The position numbers and the translations under genes are program-made. The notes beneath the pieces were generated by a model. The model was not told the DNA's origin, did no database searches, and saw only the letters and a program-made list of their open reading frames with translations. From Pyxidicoccus trucidator (lineage in GTDB: Bacteria; Myxococcota; Myxococcia; Myxococcales; Myxococcaceae): a DNA stretch of 64,000 nucleotides. Below, in pieces: positions 53,476-62,605 of the stretch; position 1 is the stretch's first letter, and each line of letters begins with the position of its first letter. The DNA lies in the NCBI RefSeq assembly GCF_010894435.1, contig NZ_JAAIXZ010000003.1:558001-622000 (forward strand), written 5' to 3'.

Positions 53476-55389
53476 ATGAAGCGGTTGAAGTCGCTGGGCT
53501 GGGCCGTCACCACCTGCGCCGCACTGGGCTGCGGCTCCGGTCAGCCGTCCGAGACGGCGTCCTCGGGAGCTCCCCTGGCCTCGGCACGCGCCGCGGCGAG
53601 TGGCGCCCCGAAGAAGATTGTCGAGGCCTCCGCGGCCGTCGCCCCCAGTGCCTGCACCGCGCTCTACTCCAGCCCCCAGGCCCAGGCGGCACTGACCCAG
53701 GCCGTGGTGGACCCGGGGCTGCGGGCGGACGGCGCCACGCGCACGCTCATCCTCTCCTTCAACACCGACGAGGCGCTGGCGCCCGCGGTCCAGACGCTGT
53801 CCGGACTCCTGGGCCTGCAATCGGGCAAGGGCCTGGGGACGCTGAAGGCGCTGCCCATGGTGGTGGTGAAGGTGCCCGTCACGCCCCTGCTGCTCACGCT
53901 GCTGCGCGCGCAGCTGCAGCCGCTGGGTCTGCTCTCCATCTACGAGGACCGGCCGCTTCAGTACTTCCTGGACGAGAGCGTGGCCTATATCGGCGCGGAC
54001 ACCGCGCGCACCGCCTTCCAGGCCACCGGCGCCGGCATCGGCGTGGGCGTCATCGACTCGGGCATCGACGGCCTGCACGGCGACTTCCCCAACATCGCCC
54101 GCAACGTGAAGATTGTGGCTCCGGTGGCGGGCCTGCCGGTGGGCGGCGCGCTCTACCTGGACACGCCCAACAGCGACCTCACCAGCGGCCACGGCACGCA
54201 CTGCGCCAGCACCATCGCCGGCTCAGGGGCGCGCTCGGGTGGCAAGTACCAGGGCGTGGCGCCGGGGGCGACGCTCATCGGCGTGGGCGCCGGTGACGCC
54301 ATCAGCATCCTCTACAGCGTGCAGGGCTTCGACTTCCTCCTGCACCCGGACGTGCGCGAGACGCACAACGTCCGCGTCATCTCCAACTCGTGGGGCACCA
54401 CCGGCCGCTTCGCGCCGTTCAACCCCATCTCCATCGCCAGCAAGCGCGCGTATGACCTCGGCATCGTCGTCGTCTTCGCGGCGGGCAACGAGGGTCCGGA
54501 CGCGGACACGCTCAACCCGTACAGTGCCTCGCCGTGCGTCATCTCCGTCGCGGCCGGCACCGCCAAGGACACGATGGGCGCGCTCAACCCGCTCGTCAGC
54601 CAGGATTTGCCCGGCGAGCTCGCGGGCTTCTCCAGCCGGGGCGTGCCCGGTGACGCGCTCCACCATCCGGACATCACCCTGCCCGGGGTGAATATCGTCG
54701 CCGCGCGCGCCACCAGCGGCGCGCCCGCAGTCGTGCCGCCGTACCTGGGCCTGGACGGCCTGCACCCGGAGCCCTTCTACGCGTCCATCTCCGGCACCTC
54801 CATGGCCACCCCGCACCTGGCCGGCGTCGTCGCGCTGATGCTGGAGGTCAACCCGGCGCTGGACATGGACGGCGTGCTGTCCGCGCTGACCTCCACCGCG
54901 AAGCCCATGTTCGTCGCGCAGGCGGACGGCAGCACGCGCCAGCTCGAGCCGTGGGAGGCGGGCGCCGGCTACGCGGATGCGTACGCCGCCGTGCGCGCCG
55001 CGTCCGAGACGGCGGGCACGCGCTACACCACGCAGACCACCGCGCTGCCGGGCTGGACGGGCAACGTGGACACCAGCATCGTCATCCCCGTCGCGGACGT
55101 GACGCTGGCCTCCGCCGAGCACAACCACAGCCTCGTCGTGCCCGCCGGCGCCAGCGCGCTGCGCATCGGCACGGACTGGGGCAACCCCGCGTTCGATTTG
55201 GACCTGTACGTCTACGGGCCCACGGGCGAGCTGGTGGGCTCGAGCGCCAATGGCACCTCGACGGGTGAGGCCGTGTCGATTCCGAATCCGGCGGCGGGCA
55301 CCTGGCGCGTGCAGCTCAAGGGCTTCCTCAACACGCCCACGCAGTACACCGGTACCGCGGCGGTCGACCGGCTCGTGCCGTTGCCGTAG
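53476..55389 (+). CDS. Subtilisin-like (S8) serine protease lipoprotein
   Basis: 637 residues from ATG 53476 (MKRLKSLGWAVTTCAALGCG); lipobox ALGC. Residues about 60-165 resemble an I9-type propeptide (TRTLILSFNTDEALAPAVQ). Catalytic triad: D194 in GVGVIDSGIDG, H239 in GHGTHCASTIAG, S442 in SGTSMATPHLAG; the oxyanion Asn lies in AAGNEGPDADT. The C-terminal ~120 residues are a PPC-like beta-domain (TDWGNPAFDLDLYVYGPTGE). Surface-anchored or secreted after processing, likely for protein digestion. Confidence 0.94.
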   Translation: MKRLKSLGWAVTTCAALGCGSGQPSETASSGAPLASARAAASGAPKKIVEASAAVAPSACTALYSSPQAQAALTQAVVDPGLRADGATRTLILSFNTDEALAPAVQTLSGLLGLQSGKGLGTLKALPMVVVKVPVTPLLLTLLRAQLQPLGLLSIYEDRPLQYFLDESVAYIGADTARTAFQATGAGIGVGVIDSGIDGLHGDFPNIARNVKIVAPVAGLPVGGALYLDTPNSDLTSGHGTHCASTIAGSGARSGGKYQGVAPGATLIGVGAGDAISILYSVQGFDFLLHPDVRETHNVRVISNSWGTTGRFAPFNPISIASKRAYDLGIVVVFAAGNEGPDADTLNPYSASPCVISVAAGTAKDTMGALNPLVSQDLPGELAGFSSRGVPGDALHHPDITLPGVNIVAARATSGAPAVVPPYLGLDGLHPEPFYASISGTSMATPHLAGVVALMLEVNPALDMDGVLSALTSTAKPMFVAQADGSTRQLEPWEAGAGYADAYAAVRAASETAGTRYTTQTTALPGWTGNVDTSIVIPVADVTLASAEHNHSLVVPAGASALRIGTDWGNPAFDLDLYVYGPTGELVGSSANGTSTGEAVSIPNPAAGTWRVQLKGFLNTPTQYTGTAAVDRLVPLP

Positions 55390-55419
55390 TCCCGCCGTGT
55401 AGAGGGGGAAGTACGTGGC

Positions 55420-55457
55420 GGCGCACCCCGCTCCCGTGAAGGGGAGCGGGGTGCGCC
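55420..55457. terminator. Strong bidirectional terminator
   Basis: GGCGCACCCCGCTCCC and its perfect 16-base complement flank a GTGAAG loop between the convergent genes ending at 55389 and 55477. TTGTTT follows on the plus strand, giving a weak U-run. Confidence 0.85.
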
Positions 55458-55476
55458 GTGTTGTTTCAGGAGGACA

Positions 55477-56010
55477 TCAGTTGCGCGAAGGGAAGATGCC
55501 TTCCATCGCGATGATGAAGTTGATGCAGAGGAAGGGCGACATGTTGTTGTGGGGCTGGCTGCCGCCGGCGACGCCGATACTCGCCGGAGCCATGGTGGTG
55601 TTGATGTTGTTGGGCGTGGTGTAGGCGTTCACCGGCACGCCGGACTCGATGCTCGTCGCCGCGACGTTGCCCTCGGGGATGGGCTGGTCCGCCGCGGAGT
55701 TGCTGGCCGTCAGCGCGTGGGTGTGCGCCGGCATCTGCGTCGAAATCAGCGTCACCGTCTCGCTACCCCCCTGCTCACCCAGCGTCCGAGGCGAGAGGCC
55801 CGGGCCCTGGCCGGGCTGCATGGGATAGCGGCCCCGCAGATCCGGCAGGGCGAACGTCGTCTGCCCGTTGCCGCCGTACGTGGTGCCCAGGATGGAGAAG
55901 AGCGCCGTGTTCTGGGCGATGGAGAGAATCTGCCCCTGGCAGAACTGCCAGCCGCGCGGAGCGAAGTTGCCAGCGAACATCATGATTTGACCGATGAAGG
56001 GCTCGGACAC
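55477..56010 (-). CDS. Phage tail collar-domain protein (MdpB-like)
   Basis: 177 residues from GTG 56010, after AAGGTAGG. EPFIGQIMMFAGNFAPRGWQ and QGQILSIAQNTALFSILGTT with YGGNGQTTFALPDLRGR are diagnostic of the tail-collar/microcystin-dependent protein family. The end PHNNMSPFLCINFIIAMEGIFP is also typical. These proteins are phage-fibre-like modules of unknown role, often in bacteria without a nearby prophage, as here. No other phage gene is seen. Confidence 0.93.
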   Translation of the reverse strand: MSEPFIGQIMMFAGNFAPRGWQFCQGQILSIAQNTALFSILGTTYGGNGQTTFALPDLRGRYPMQPGQGPGLSPRTLGEQGGSETVTLISTQMPAHTHALTASNSAADQPIPEGNVAATSIESGVPVNAYTTPNNINTTMAPASIGVAGGSQPHNNMSPFLCINFIIAMEGIFPSRN

Positions 56011-56422
56011 GTACGCCTACCTTTGGATGTGGAGTGTTGCAGCGCCAACAAAAACATGGCGACTCCACCCTGAGCAAAGGTCCGGCCACCTCTGAAGCAG
56101 GGGGAGGTGTGGAGGACCCGGGAGGGCGGCGCCGGGTGTGCGCGCACGTCGCGGACGTGGTTGTCGCGGAGCGTCAGGGCCTCGCGGCGCGTTCGCGCGG
56201 GACGCAGTTGCGTCCCGCGGATACGCCCGCAGGTGTGTGTCTGGTTGGCATCCAGGCGCGTTCAGGTGGAACGCGGGAGGGGGGATGGCTTCGCACGAGT
56301 GATTCAAGTCACAATCGAGACATTCAGTGCGGACGCACGGGCGAAGCGGACCCAAAACGCGGTCTGGCTTGGGGCTTGCTGTACGCCCCCCGACATTGAG
56401 TTCCCGGACGAGGAGACCGCAG
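56011..56422. other. Divergent intergenic region
   Basis: 412 bases between the tail-collar and collagen-like genes. It contains the palindrome at 56196-56219 and should hold both promoters. No gene is recognised. Confidence 0.5.
56196..56219. promoter_or_regulatory. 24-bp palindrome in divergent region
   Basis: CGCGGGACGCA-GT-TGCGTCCCGCG is a perfect inverted repeat with 11-base arms and a two-base centre. The tiny spacer cannot form a good hairpin loop, which favours a protein-binding operator shared by the two divergent genes. Confidence 0.5.
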
Positions 56423-58414
56423 ATGGCTCAAGTGAATTGGCGTCGCCCCACGCATTGGAAGTTCCTCAAGTCGCTCCCCCTGGCCGCACTGCTGGTGCTG
56501 TCGGGATGTGATGAGCTGGGTAAAGAGGGTCCCGCTGGCCCGCAGGGCCCCGCGGGTGCCGCGGGTCCCCAGGGCGAGCCGGGAGCCGCGGGCGCCGCGG
56601 GTGCCCCGGGCGAGCCGGGCGCTGCCGGCCCGAAGGGCGACACGGGCGACATCGGTCCCGCCGGCCCTATCGGTCCCGAGGGCCCCGCCGGTCCCGCGGG
56701 CGGTCCGCGCGGTGACACGGGTCTGAGCGCGCTGGTGCGCACCACGCCGGAGGCGGCGGGTGGCAACTGCGCCACCGGCGGCGTGCTGTTCGAGGCGGGC
56801 GTCGACACCGACGGCGACGGCGAGCTGGAGAACCACGAGGTGGACGCGGACCTGACGCGCTATGTGTGCAACGGCGCCCAGGGCCCCATCGGCCCCACGG
56901 GGGCGGAAGGTCCCCAGGGTCCCCAGGGTATGCGCGGCGAGCAGGGCGTCGTGGGTCCGCAGGGCGAGCGCGGTCCGCAGGGCCTCCAGGGCGACCAGGG
57001 CCCCATCGGCCTCACGGGCGCCACCGGCCCCATCGGCGCCACCGGCCCCACGGGCGAGCGTGGCCCCACGGGGGCAACCGGCGCCACGGGCGCCACCGGT
57101 CCCCAGGGCCCCATCGGCCTCACGGGGGCCACCGGCGCCACGGGCGCCACCGGTTCCCAGGGCCCCATCGGCCCCACGGGTCCGCAGGGCGACGTCGGCC
57201 TGAGCGCGCTGGTGCGCACCACGGCGGAGGCGGCGGGTGCCAACTGCGCCACCGGCGGCGTGAGGCTGGAGACGGGCATCGACGCCAACCGCAACGGCAC
57301 GCTGGAGGCGGGCGAGGTGACTGCCGCGCTGACGCGCTACGTGTGCAACGGCCCGCAGGGGCCGCAGGGCATCCCGGGTGCCACGGGTCCGGCGGGCGCG
57401 ACGGGTGCCACCGGTGCGACGGGTGCGACGGGTGCGACGGGCGCCCAGGGGCCTTCGGGGCCGATGGGCCCCACGGGTTCGCTCGGCGTCTACGGTGACG
57501 GCTCGGGCGGCTCGTACAACCTCCCCACGGGCAGCACCGTGGACCTGACCACCGCGGCGGGCTTCAACACCCTGGCCGGCAGGCACCACCTGCAGTTCAC
57601 CGACATCACCATCAGCGGCACCCTCATCGTCCCCAGCGGCACGGTGCTGCGCGCCACCGGCAACGTCTCGGTGACGGGCACGGGCACCATCATCGTGGCG
57701 ACGGGCACGCAGGACTCCGGCAACGGTGCGCCGAACCCCGGCGTCGCCCTGGCGCCCGCGGGCCAGATTCACGGCGGTCTCGGGCTGGGCGTGCTCCAGG
57801 CGTCCCACGTCGTACGGCCGGGCCCGCTCGCGGGCGGTGCGGGTGACCGCAACATCTCGCTGGGTGCCGTGACGGGCGGCGAGGGTGGTGGCTCACTGGT
57901 CATCGTGGCGCGCGGCAGCGTGAGCGTCGCGGCGGGTGGCGCCATCAACGCCAACGGCGCCAGCGGCATCAACCCGGGTGGCGCCACCGACATCCCCGGT
58001 CCCGGCGGCGGTGGTGGTGGCATCATCGTCATCGGCGCCCAGGGCAACATCACCGTGACCGGCTTCCTGCGGGCCGTTGGTGGCACGGGCGGCTCGGGGG
58101 TGAACGGCAACGGCGGGGCCGGGGGCGCCGGCGGAGGCGGCGGTGGTGGCGGTGGCATCATCCACCTCATCGCGGCGGGCACCATCAACGCGCCCGCCTC
58201 CCAGCGCCTGGTCAACGGTGGCGGCGCCGGTACGGACGCAAACTCCACGAGCACCAACCAGGCTGGCGGTGGCGGCGGCGCCACCGCGGGCAACGGCGGC
58301 AACGGCGGTAACGGCAACCCCGTCGCGGGCCAGGCGTTCGCCTCGGCCACGGCCGGTGCCGCGGGCCACAACCTCACCACGGTGGTGCCCGCCCCGGAGA
58401 ACCTCTTCCTGTAG
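56423..58414 (+). CDS. Collagen-like lipoprotein with interspersed Cys modules and Gly-rich C-terminus
   Basis: 663 residues from ATG 56423, after GAGGAG. Lipobox VLSGC (C29). Three Gly-X-Y stretches (about 33-97, 153-254, 310-353), mostly GPIGPTG- and GATGATG-type, should form collagen triple helices. Two matching modules of about 55 residues interrupt them (about 98-152 and 255-309): [19 protein letters not shown], then [13 protein letters not shown] or [13 protein letters not shown], which resemble calcium loops, then LTRYVCNG. After 354 comes a beta-helix-like, then Gly-rich part ([19 protein letters not shown]). A surface adhesin or matrix fibre is likely. Confidence 0.9.
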   Translation: MAQVNWRRPTHWKFLKSLPLAALLVLSGCDELGKEGPAGPQGPAGAAGPQGEPGAAGAAGAPGEPGAAGPKGDTGDIGPAGPIGPEGPAGPAGGPRGDTGLSALVRTTPEAAGGNCATGGVLFEAGVDTDGDGELENHEVDADLTRYVCNGAQGPIGPTGAEGPQGPQGMRGEQGVVGPQGERGPQGLQGDQGPIGLTGATGPIGATGPTGERGPTGATGATGATGPQGPIGLTGATGATGATGSQGPIGPTGPQGDVGLSALVRTTAEAAGANCATGGVRLETGIDANRNGTLEAGEVTAALTRYVCNGPQGPQGIPGATGPAGATGATGATGATGATGAQGPSGPMGPTGSLGVYGDGSGGSYNLPTGSTVDLTTAAGFNTLAGRHHLQFTDITISGTLIVPSGTVLRATGNVSVTGTGTIIVATGTQDSGNGAPNPGVALAPAGQIHGGLGLGVLQASHVVRPGPLAGGAGDRNISLGAVTGGEGGGSLVIVARGSVSVAAGGAINANGASGINPGGATDIPGPGGGGGGIIVIGAQGNITVTGFLRAVGGTGGSGVNGNGGAGGAGGGGGGGGGIIHLIAAGTINAPASQRLVNGGGAGTDANSTSTNQAGGGGGATAGNGGNGGNGNPVAGQAFASATAGAAGHNLTTVVPAPENLFL

Positions 58415-58444
58415 TCCCTTCGTCCGAAGGACTGCATGACACGG

Positions 58445-58473
58445 CGGCCCGCGAGCAATCCGCTCGCGGGCCG
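58445..58473 (+). terminator. Hairpin terminator of the collagen-like gene
   Basis: CGGCCCGCGAGC and its 12-base complement flank AATCC, 30 bases after the stop. TTCGTGCTT follows. A nearly identical hairpin lies at 60553-60579. Confidence 0.8.
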
Positions 58474-58687
58474 TTCGTGCTTCAGGCGGTCCGCGCTGCT
58501 CCCCGCCTCCGTCCCGCACCGGAGGAGTGCGGCACCCGGCGCGCCGTCATCGGGCCGCTCGTCCCTCCTCGCGGCGGGTTCGTCCCGGGGCGTGGCGCCT
58601 TCGTCACATTCCTTCCGGGCTCACGGAAGCGCATCGGTATCAAGGCGCCACCTCCGTGCCTTTCGCACGGGAAGCCGAGGAGGCACC

Positions 58688-60526
58688 GTGGACAGCCTGA
58701 AGTCGATTCGAAGCACCGTCCTGGCGAGCGCGCTGGTGTTGCTGGCCGCTCCGGGATGTCAGGGGGAGGAGCTCCCCGCCAGCAGCGCGCCGTTCCTCGA
58801 AGAGAGCGCCACCCGCCCTCAGGCCCTCGGCTGCGAGGTGAACCAGGTGCCGGTGATGACGAGCAACACGGCGCCAGGCGGCGTCGTCACGCGCTCGGGC
58901 GTCTTCAGCAGCTCCTACGAGGCGTGGCAGGCCTTCGACGGCACCAGCAGCATGTGGATATCGGCCGAGAAGCAGACGCCCGCGTGGCTGGCCTACGAGT
59001 GGGCCGACGCCCCGCGCACCATCACCCGCTATGCGCTCACCTATACCAACGGCAGCATCACCACCCGGGCGCCGAAGAACTTCACGTTCGAGGGGTGGAA
59101 CGGCAGCGCCTGGGTGGTGCTGGACACGCGCACGAACGAGGTGGGCTGGCCGGGCTACGAGCGGCGCGAGTACGTCGTGGCCTCGCCGGGCGCGTACCGG
59201 AAGTACCGGCTCAGCGTGACGGACGACAACGACTCGCGCACCGGCGTGGAGGTCATCTCCCTGGGAAGGCTGGAGCTGCTCGGCTGCGAGCAGCTCCGCT
59301 GGACGCGCACGCGGGGCGTCTCGGGGGCGCTCTCCCTGAACAGCGATGTCGCGGTCCACTCGCTGGGCTACAGCTTCGCCGCGGGGATGACGAACGGGGC
59401 CGTGGCGGGCGTGAAGAACGGCAACATGGACGTGCTGCTCGCGGGCTACGACACGAACGGCGCGCTGCTCTGGTCCCAGCAGTTCGGCGTGGCCGGAAAG
59501 GTCTCGGCGGCCTTCTCCATCGCGAAGTCTCCCTCGGAGCTGGACCTCTACGTGACGGGCCTCACGGGCGGCGGGCTGCACGGCAACACGCAGGCGGGCT
59601 CGCAGGACGTCTTCCTGGCGAAGTACTCCGTGGGAGGCACGTGGCAGTGGACGCGGCAGCTCGGCGTGGCCGGCAAGACGACCCGGGGTTACGGCGTGGC
59701 GGTGGACGCCTCGAACAACGTCCATGTCTCGGGTGATACCGATGGCGCGCTGGATGGAGTCCCGCTGCTCGGCTTCAACAGCGCCTTCCTCGTCAGGTAC
59801 GGCGCCTCCGGCAGCAGGCAGTGGACGCGGCTCGTCGGCGTGGCCAACAAGCACACGTACGGGGCACGGACCGCCGTGGACGGCTCGGGCAACATCTACC
59901 TCACCGGCTACACGAACGGCGGCCTGGACGGGAACGTGCTGACCGGCACGGAGGATGCGTTCCTCACCAGGTTCAGCCCGGCGGGCGTGAAGCAGTGGAC
60001 GCGGCAGTTGGGCGTGGCAGGGGGGCGCACCACCGGCAGCGCGGTGGGGGTCGATGCCGCGGGGAACGTCTACCTGACGGGGAGCTCCGCCTGCACCATC
60101 GATGGCGTCTCGACGGACACGGGGCTCTGCGCCATCCTGGTCAAGTACGACGCCTCGGGCGTCCGGCAATGGCTCCGGGCCTTTGGCGCCGGGCACTCGC
60201 TCGTGGGCACCGCGCTCGCCATCAACTCCCAGGGTATCCACCTCACCGGGAGCGCCTACGCGGACCTGACGCTTCCGCCTCCCCAGCCCCTCACCCCGGC
60301 CCCCCGGCCCTTCGTGGCCCGCTATGACACCGCGGGCACCCGGCTCGCGCTCCAGCAGTTGCCCCAGGGCCAGTCCGCCGGAGTCGGGAGCCAGACGGAG
60401 GGAGCGGGCATCGGCGTGGACTCGGCGGGGATGCTCTACGTCGCCGGCCGGGTGAGGGGCGCCTTCGACGGCCACCCGCAGCTCGGCACGGACGACGCCT
60501 TCGTGAAGAAGCTGGCCCAGCCGTAG
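58688..60526 (+). CDS. Lipoprotein with F5/8-type-like domain and SBBP beta-propeller
   Basis: 612 residues from GTG 58688, chosen because GAGGAGG lies five bases upstream. Lipobox AAPGC (C24). Residues about 50-200 are a discoidin-like (F5/8 type C) module: ASSYEAWQAFDG-type segment, TRYALTYTNGSITTRAPKNF, EVISLGRLELLGC. From about 205, blades of the SBBP kind follow: DVFLAKYSVGGTWQWTRQLG, GVAVDASNNVHVSGDTDGAL, NIYLTGYTNGGLDGN. A seven- or eight-bladed propeller is likely, for carbohydrate or protein binding at the surface. Confidence 0.9.
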   Translation: MDSLKSIRSTVLASALVLLAAPGCQGEELPASSAPFLEESATRPQALGCEVNQVPVMTSNTAPGGVVTRSGVFSSSYEAWQAFDGTSSMWISAEKQTPAWLAYEWADAPRTITRYALTYTNGSITTRAPKNFTFEGWNGSAWVVLDTRTNEVGWPGYERREYVVASPGAYRKYRLSVTDDNDSRTGVEVISLGRLELLGCEQLRWTRTRGVSGALSLNSDVAVHSLGYSFAAGMTNGAVAGVKNGNMDVLLAGYDTNGALLWSQQFGVAGKVSAAFSIAKSPSELDLYVTGLTGGGLHGNTQAGSQDVFLAKYSVGGTWQWTRQLGVAGKTTRGYGVAVDASNNVHVSGDTDGALDGVPLLGFNSAFLVRYGASGSRQWTRLVGVANKHTYGARTAVDGSGNIYLTGYTNGGLDGNVLTGTEDAFLTRFSPAGVKQWTRQLGVAGGRTTGSAVGVDAAGNVYLTGSSACTIDGVSTDTGLCAILVKYDASGVRQWLRAFGAGHSLVGTALAINSQGIHLTGSAYADLTLPPPQPLTPAPRPFVARYDTAGTRLALQQLPQGQSAGVGSQTEGAGIGVDSAGMLYVAGRVRGAFDGHPQLGTDDAFVKKLAQP

Positions 60527-60552
60527 CCGGACCGCCCGTCTCATGAAGGGGA

Positions 60553-60579
60553 GGCCCGCGAGCAATCAGCTCGCGGGTC
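60553..60579. terminator. Hairpin terminator, copy of the one at 58445
   Basis: GGCCCGCGAGC and GCTCGCGGGTC flank AATCA between the convergent genes ending at 60526 and 60591. Core and loop match the 58445 hairpin apart from two bases. It can serve both directions. Confidence 0.75.
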
Positions 60580-60590
60580 GCCGTTGCCAG

Positions 60591-61061
60591 TCAGGCCTCC
60601 TCGTCGGGGAGGAGCGTCCGGAGAAGCTCGTCGTCGGGACCGAGCGGGCGCCAGCCGGACGGAGGCGGATTGGCAAGGAGCGTTGCGGTGACCTTTCTAG
60701 CGCGCTCCTTGTGAGTCTCTGGTGTGAAGCCTATCCAAGAGGCGAGCGTCATGGCGGCCTCTAGACGAGCGTCGTCGTCCAGCGCGGCCGGCCAACCGTT
60801 GGGGAAACTCTCGGACAGTTCCCGCACGAGCTGTCCGCGCGTCAAGCGTGTGACCTGATGGCTCCTTTCCGCCTCATCAACCAGCCCGCTGAACACCTGC
60901 ACCGCGCTGAAGCCGTCCTTGCCAAGCTCCGCGGCCAACTCGGTCAGCGGGAGAGTAGGATGCGCCTCGGCAAACGCGGTGAGCGAGTCGTAACCACGCT
61001 CGCGGACTCGCTCATATAGGCGGACCGGCCAGTTGCCCCGCCAGGAACTTCCCTCGCTCAT
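60591..61061 (-). CDS. Putative immunity protein of the lipoprotein toxin
   Basis: 156 residues, acidic and soluble, with no signal or membrane helix. Its ATG (61061-61059) overlaps the toxin stop as ATGA, so the two are translationally coupled. It begins MSEGSSWRGNWPVRLYERVR, then ERGYDSLTAFAEAHPTLPLT, and has a conserved-looking GWPAALDDDARLEAAMTLAS helix. I recognise no named family; similar small acidic proteins follow DUF2380-type lipoproteins. Position, coupling, size and charge point to an antitoxin-like immunity protein for the upstream nuclease domain. Function inferred from context. Confidence 0.7.
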   Translation of the reverse strand: MSEGSSWRGNWPVRLYERVRERGYDSLTAFAEAHPTLPLTELAAELGKDGFSAVQVFSGLVDEAERSHQVTRLTRGQLVRELSESFPNGWPAALDDDARLEAAMTLASWIGFTPETHKERARKVTATLLANPPPSGWRPLGPDDELLRTLLPDEEA

Positions 61062-62605
61062 CGCCGCCTCCCGGGGGTGAAGTTCACTGGGATGTTATAG
61101 CGCTTCATCTCTCTTGCGATGAGCTTCAGGATCGCGTCCCTCGTCAGCATCCGGCCAGCTGCTGTCTCAGCGTCGCGCAATATGCTCATGATCATCTGGT
61201 TCCATTCCTTGGGCCATGTGCGACCCAGGCGCCAGTTGCCACCTCCGTGAATCGCCTGATGGTGCGCCTGCTCCAAACGGACGCAGAATTGGTCGATGCT
61301 CATCTCGCCGGTAAAGCCGCGTTTCTCGAACCATGCGCGGTGCTCGTCCGGCAGGACGTGGTGCTTCGGCGCCTCGGACATGCCCGCGCCGGCTCTGTCT
61401 GTCACCTTCATGCCGCGAACCTCGGGACTGTCGCCCAGCGCGTCGCGTAAGCCCTTCGGCAGCTCGCCGTTCGTCTGCGCCATCATCACCTGCCCGCCGT
61501 GAATGCGGACTGCGGCGCTCACTGCGGGAATGGAGATGACGCCCGCTTGCACGAGGCGCCGAATCATTTCCACCCACTCGGCGGAGACGACCACCTGCGA
61601 CCCCGCCATGACGCCGCCCGAAGTCATGACGAGACTCACGCCGACGGTGGCCGGAGCGGCGGGCGGCAAGCGAGGCAGCGACATCTTCAGCGCCGAAACC
61701 ATGGTGAGCATGTCCACGAACTGCATCACCGCCAGGGTCTTCCCGAAGTTCTCCATGGACGTGCGTGCGCCATCGCGGATGGAGCTGAATTCGCCGGAGA
61801 GTTGCCCCATCAACTCAGGCATGGCCAGAGCTGCGGCCTCGACCTGCTCGGGGTCTCCTGACGCGAGCGCCGCAAGGGTGGGCTCAATCAGCCCCTGCAC
61901 ACGGTGCATGTCCCTGACCAGCTTCTCGACGCTGTAGGCGGGGCACTCGCGGAGCACGACATCGGCGAGGGTGAGGAAGTCGAGCCATGCGGCCAGCAGC
62001 ATGGCGCCGAACATGGCCCCCTGGAGGCGCGGGCCCGTCATGCGGAGGATGCCCAGCTCCATGCCTCCATCGCCGACTTCCTCGGCAACCGCCACCAGCT
62101 CCGTCGTTCTTCCGAGCGCGCTGTGCAACCAGGGCAGTTGCTTGGAGCCGAAGTCCAGATAGCGGATGAACACGCCGTTGACCCCGGTCAGGCCCCGGTT
62201 GCCCAGGCTCGTGGGTGGACGGCCGGCCAGCTTCGAGAGTGCGCTGGCGACGTTGTCCGTGGAGCCCTTCACGTCATCCACCGCTTCGAGTACCGAGTCC
62301 CGCACCTGTGAGGCACTCGCGGCAGCGGCGTCCGCCGCTCCGCCGCCCGAGACCGCCCCCGTCGCGTCGTCCCGTGGCTCCACACGACGGTGCAGCCGTC
62401 GCTCCTGCACTTCAGGCCCCGCCACGACCCGCGAAGGGGAAACCGGGGCGCGCGGAGGCTCCTCGCTCGGCCGTTGCGTCAACGTGGGGCTCGTGGCACC
62501 GCGCTGCATGTCGCTCAGGCTTGCGCTTCGGTGCGGTGCTCGCGGCAACGAAGCGCAGCCAGTGGAAAGTACGGCCACGCACAGCAGCAGGGCGTCAGCG
62601 CGCAT
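61058..62605 (-). CDS. DUF2380-type lipoprotein with C-terminal HNH-like nuclease toxin domain
   Basis: 515 residues from ATG 62605. Lipoprotein signal with LSTGC (C17); no Asp at +2, so outer-membrane sorting is likely. A Pro/Arg-rich linker leads to a long helical middle with hydrophobic stretches (about 203-227 and 300-340). The last ~100 residues are compact: KHHVLPDEHRAWFEKRGF (HH 415-416), LEQAHHQAIHGGGNWR (HH 448-449) and WPKEWNQMI. This matches the DUF2380/TIGR02269 paralogous lipoproteins of Myxococcus and resembles AHH/HHH nuclease toxins of the treble-clef class. The gene overlaps its upstream neighbour by 11 bases and its downstream by four. Confidence 0.82.
   Translation of the reverse strand: MRADALLLCVAVLSTGCASLPRAPHRSASLSDMQRGATSPTLTQRPSEEPPRAPVSPSRVVAGPEVQERRLHRRVEPRDDATGAVSGGGAADAAAASASQVRDSVLEAVDDVKGSTDNVASALSKLAGRPPTSLGNRGLTGVNGVFIRYLDFGSKQLPWLHSALGRTTELVAVAEEVGDGGMELGILRMTGPRLQGAMFGAMLLAAWLDFLTLADVVLRECPAYSVEKLVRDMHRVQGLIEPTLAALASGDPEQVEAAALAMPELMGQLSGEFSSIRDGARTSMENFGKTLAVMQFVDMLTMVSALKMSLPRLPPAAPATVGVSLVMTSGGVMAGSQVVVSAEWVEMIRRLVQAGVISIPAVSAAVRIHGGQVMMAQTNGELPKGLRDALGDSPEVRGMKVTDRAGAGMSEAPKHHVLPDEHRAWFEKRGFTGEMSIDQFCVRLEQAHHQAIHGGGNWRLGRTWPKEWNQMIMSILRDAETAAGRMLTRDAILKLIAREMKRYNIPVNFTPGRRR

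Noticed and set aside
55477-56010. Prophage origin for the tail-collar gene
   Set aside because: No other phage structural, lysis or integrase gene is nearby; the MdpB-like family is common as a solitary chromosomal gene.
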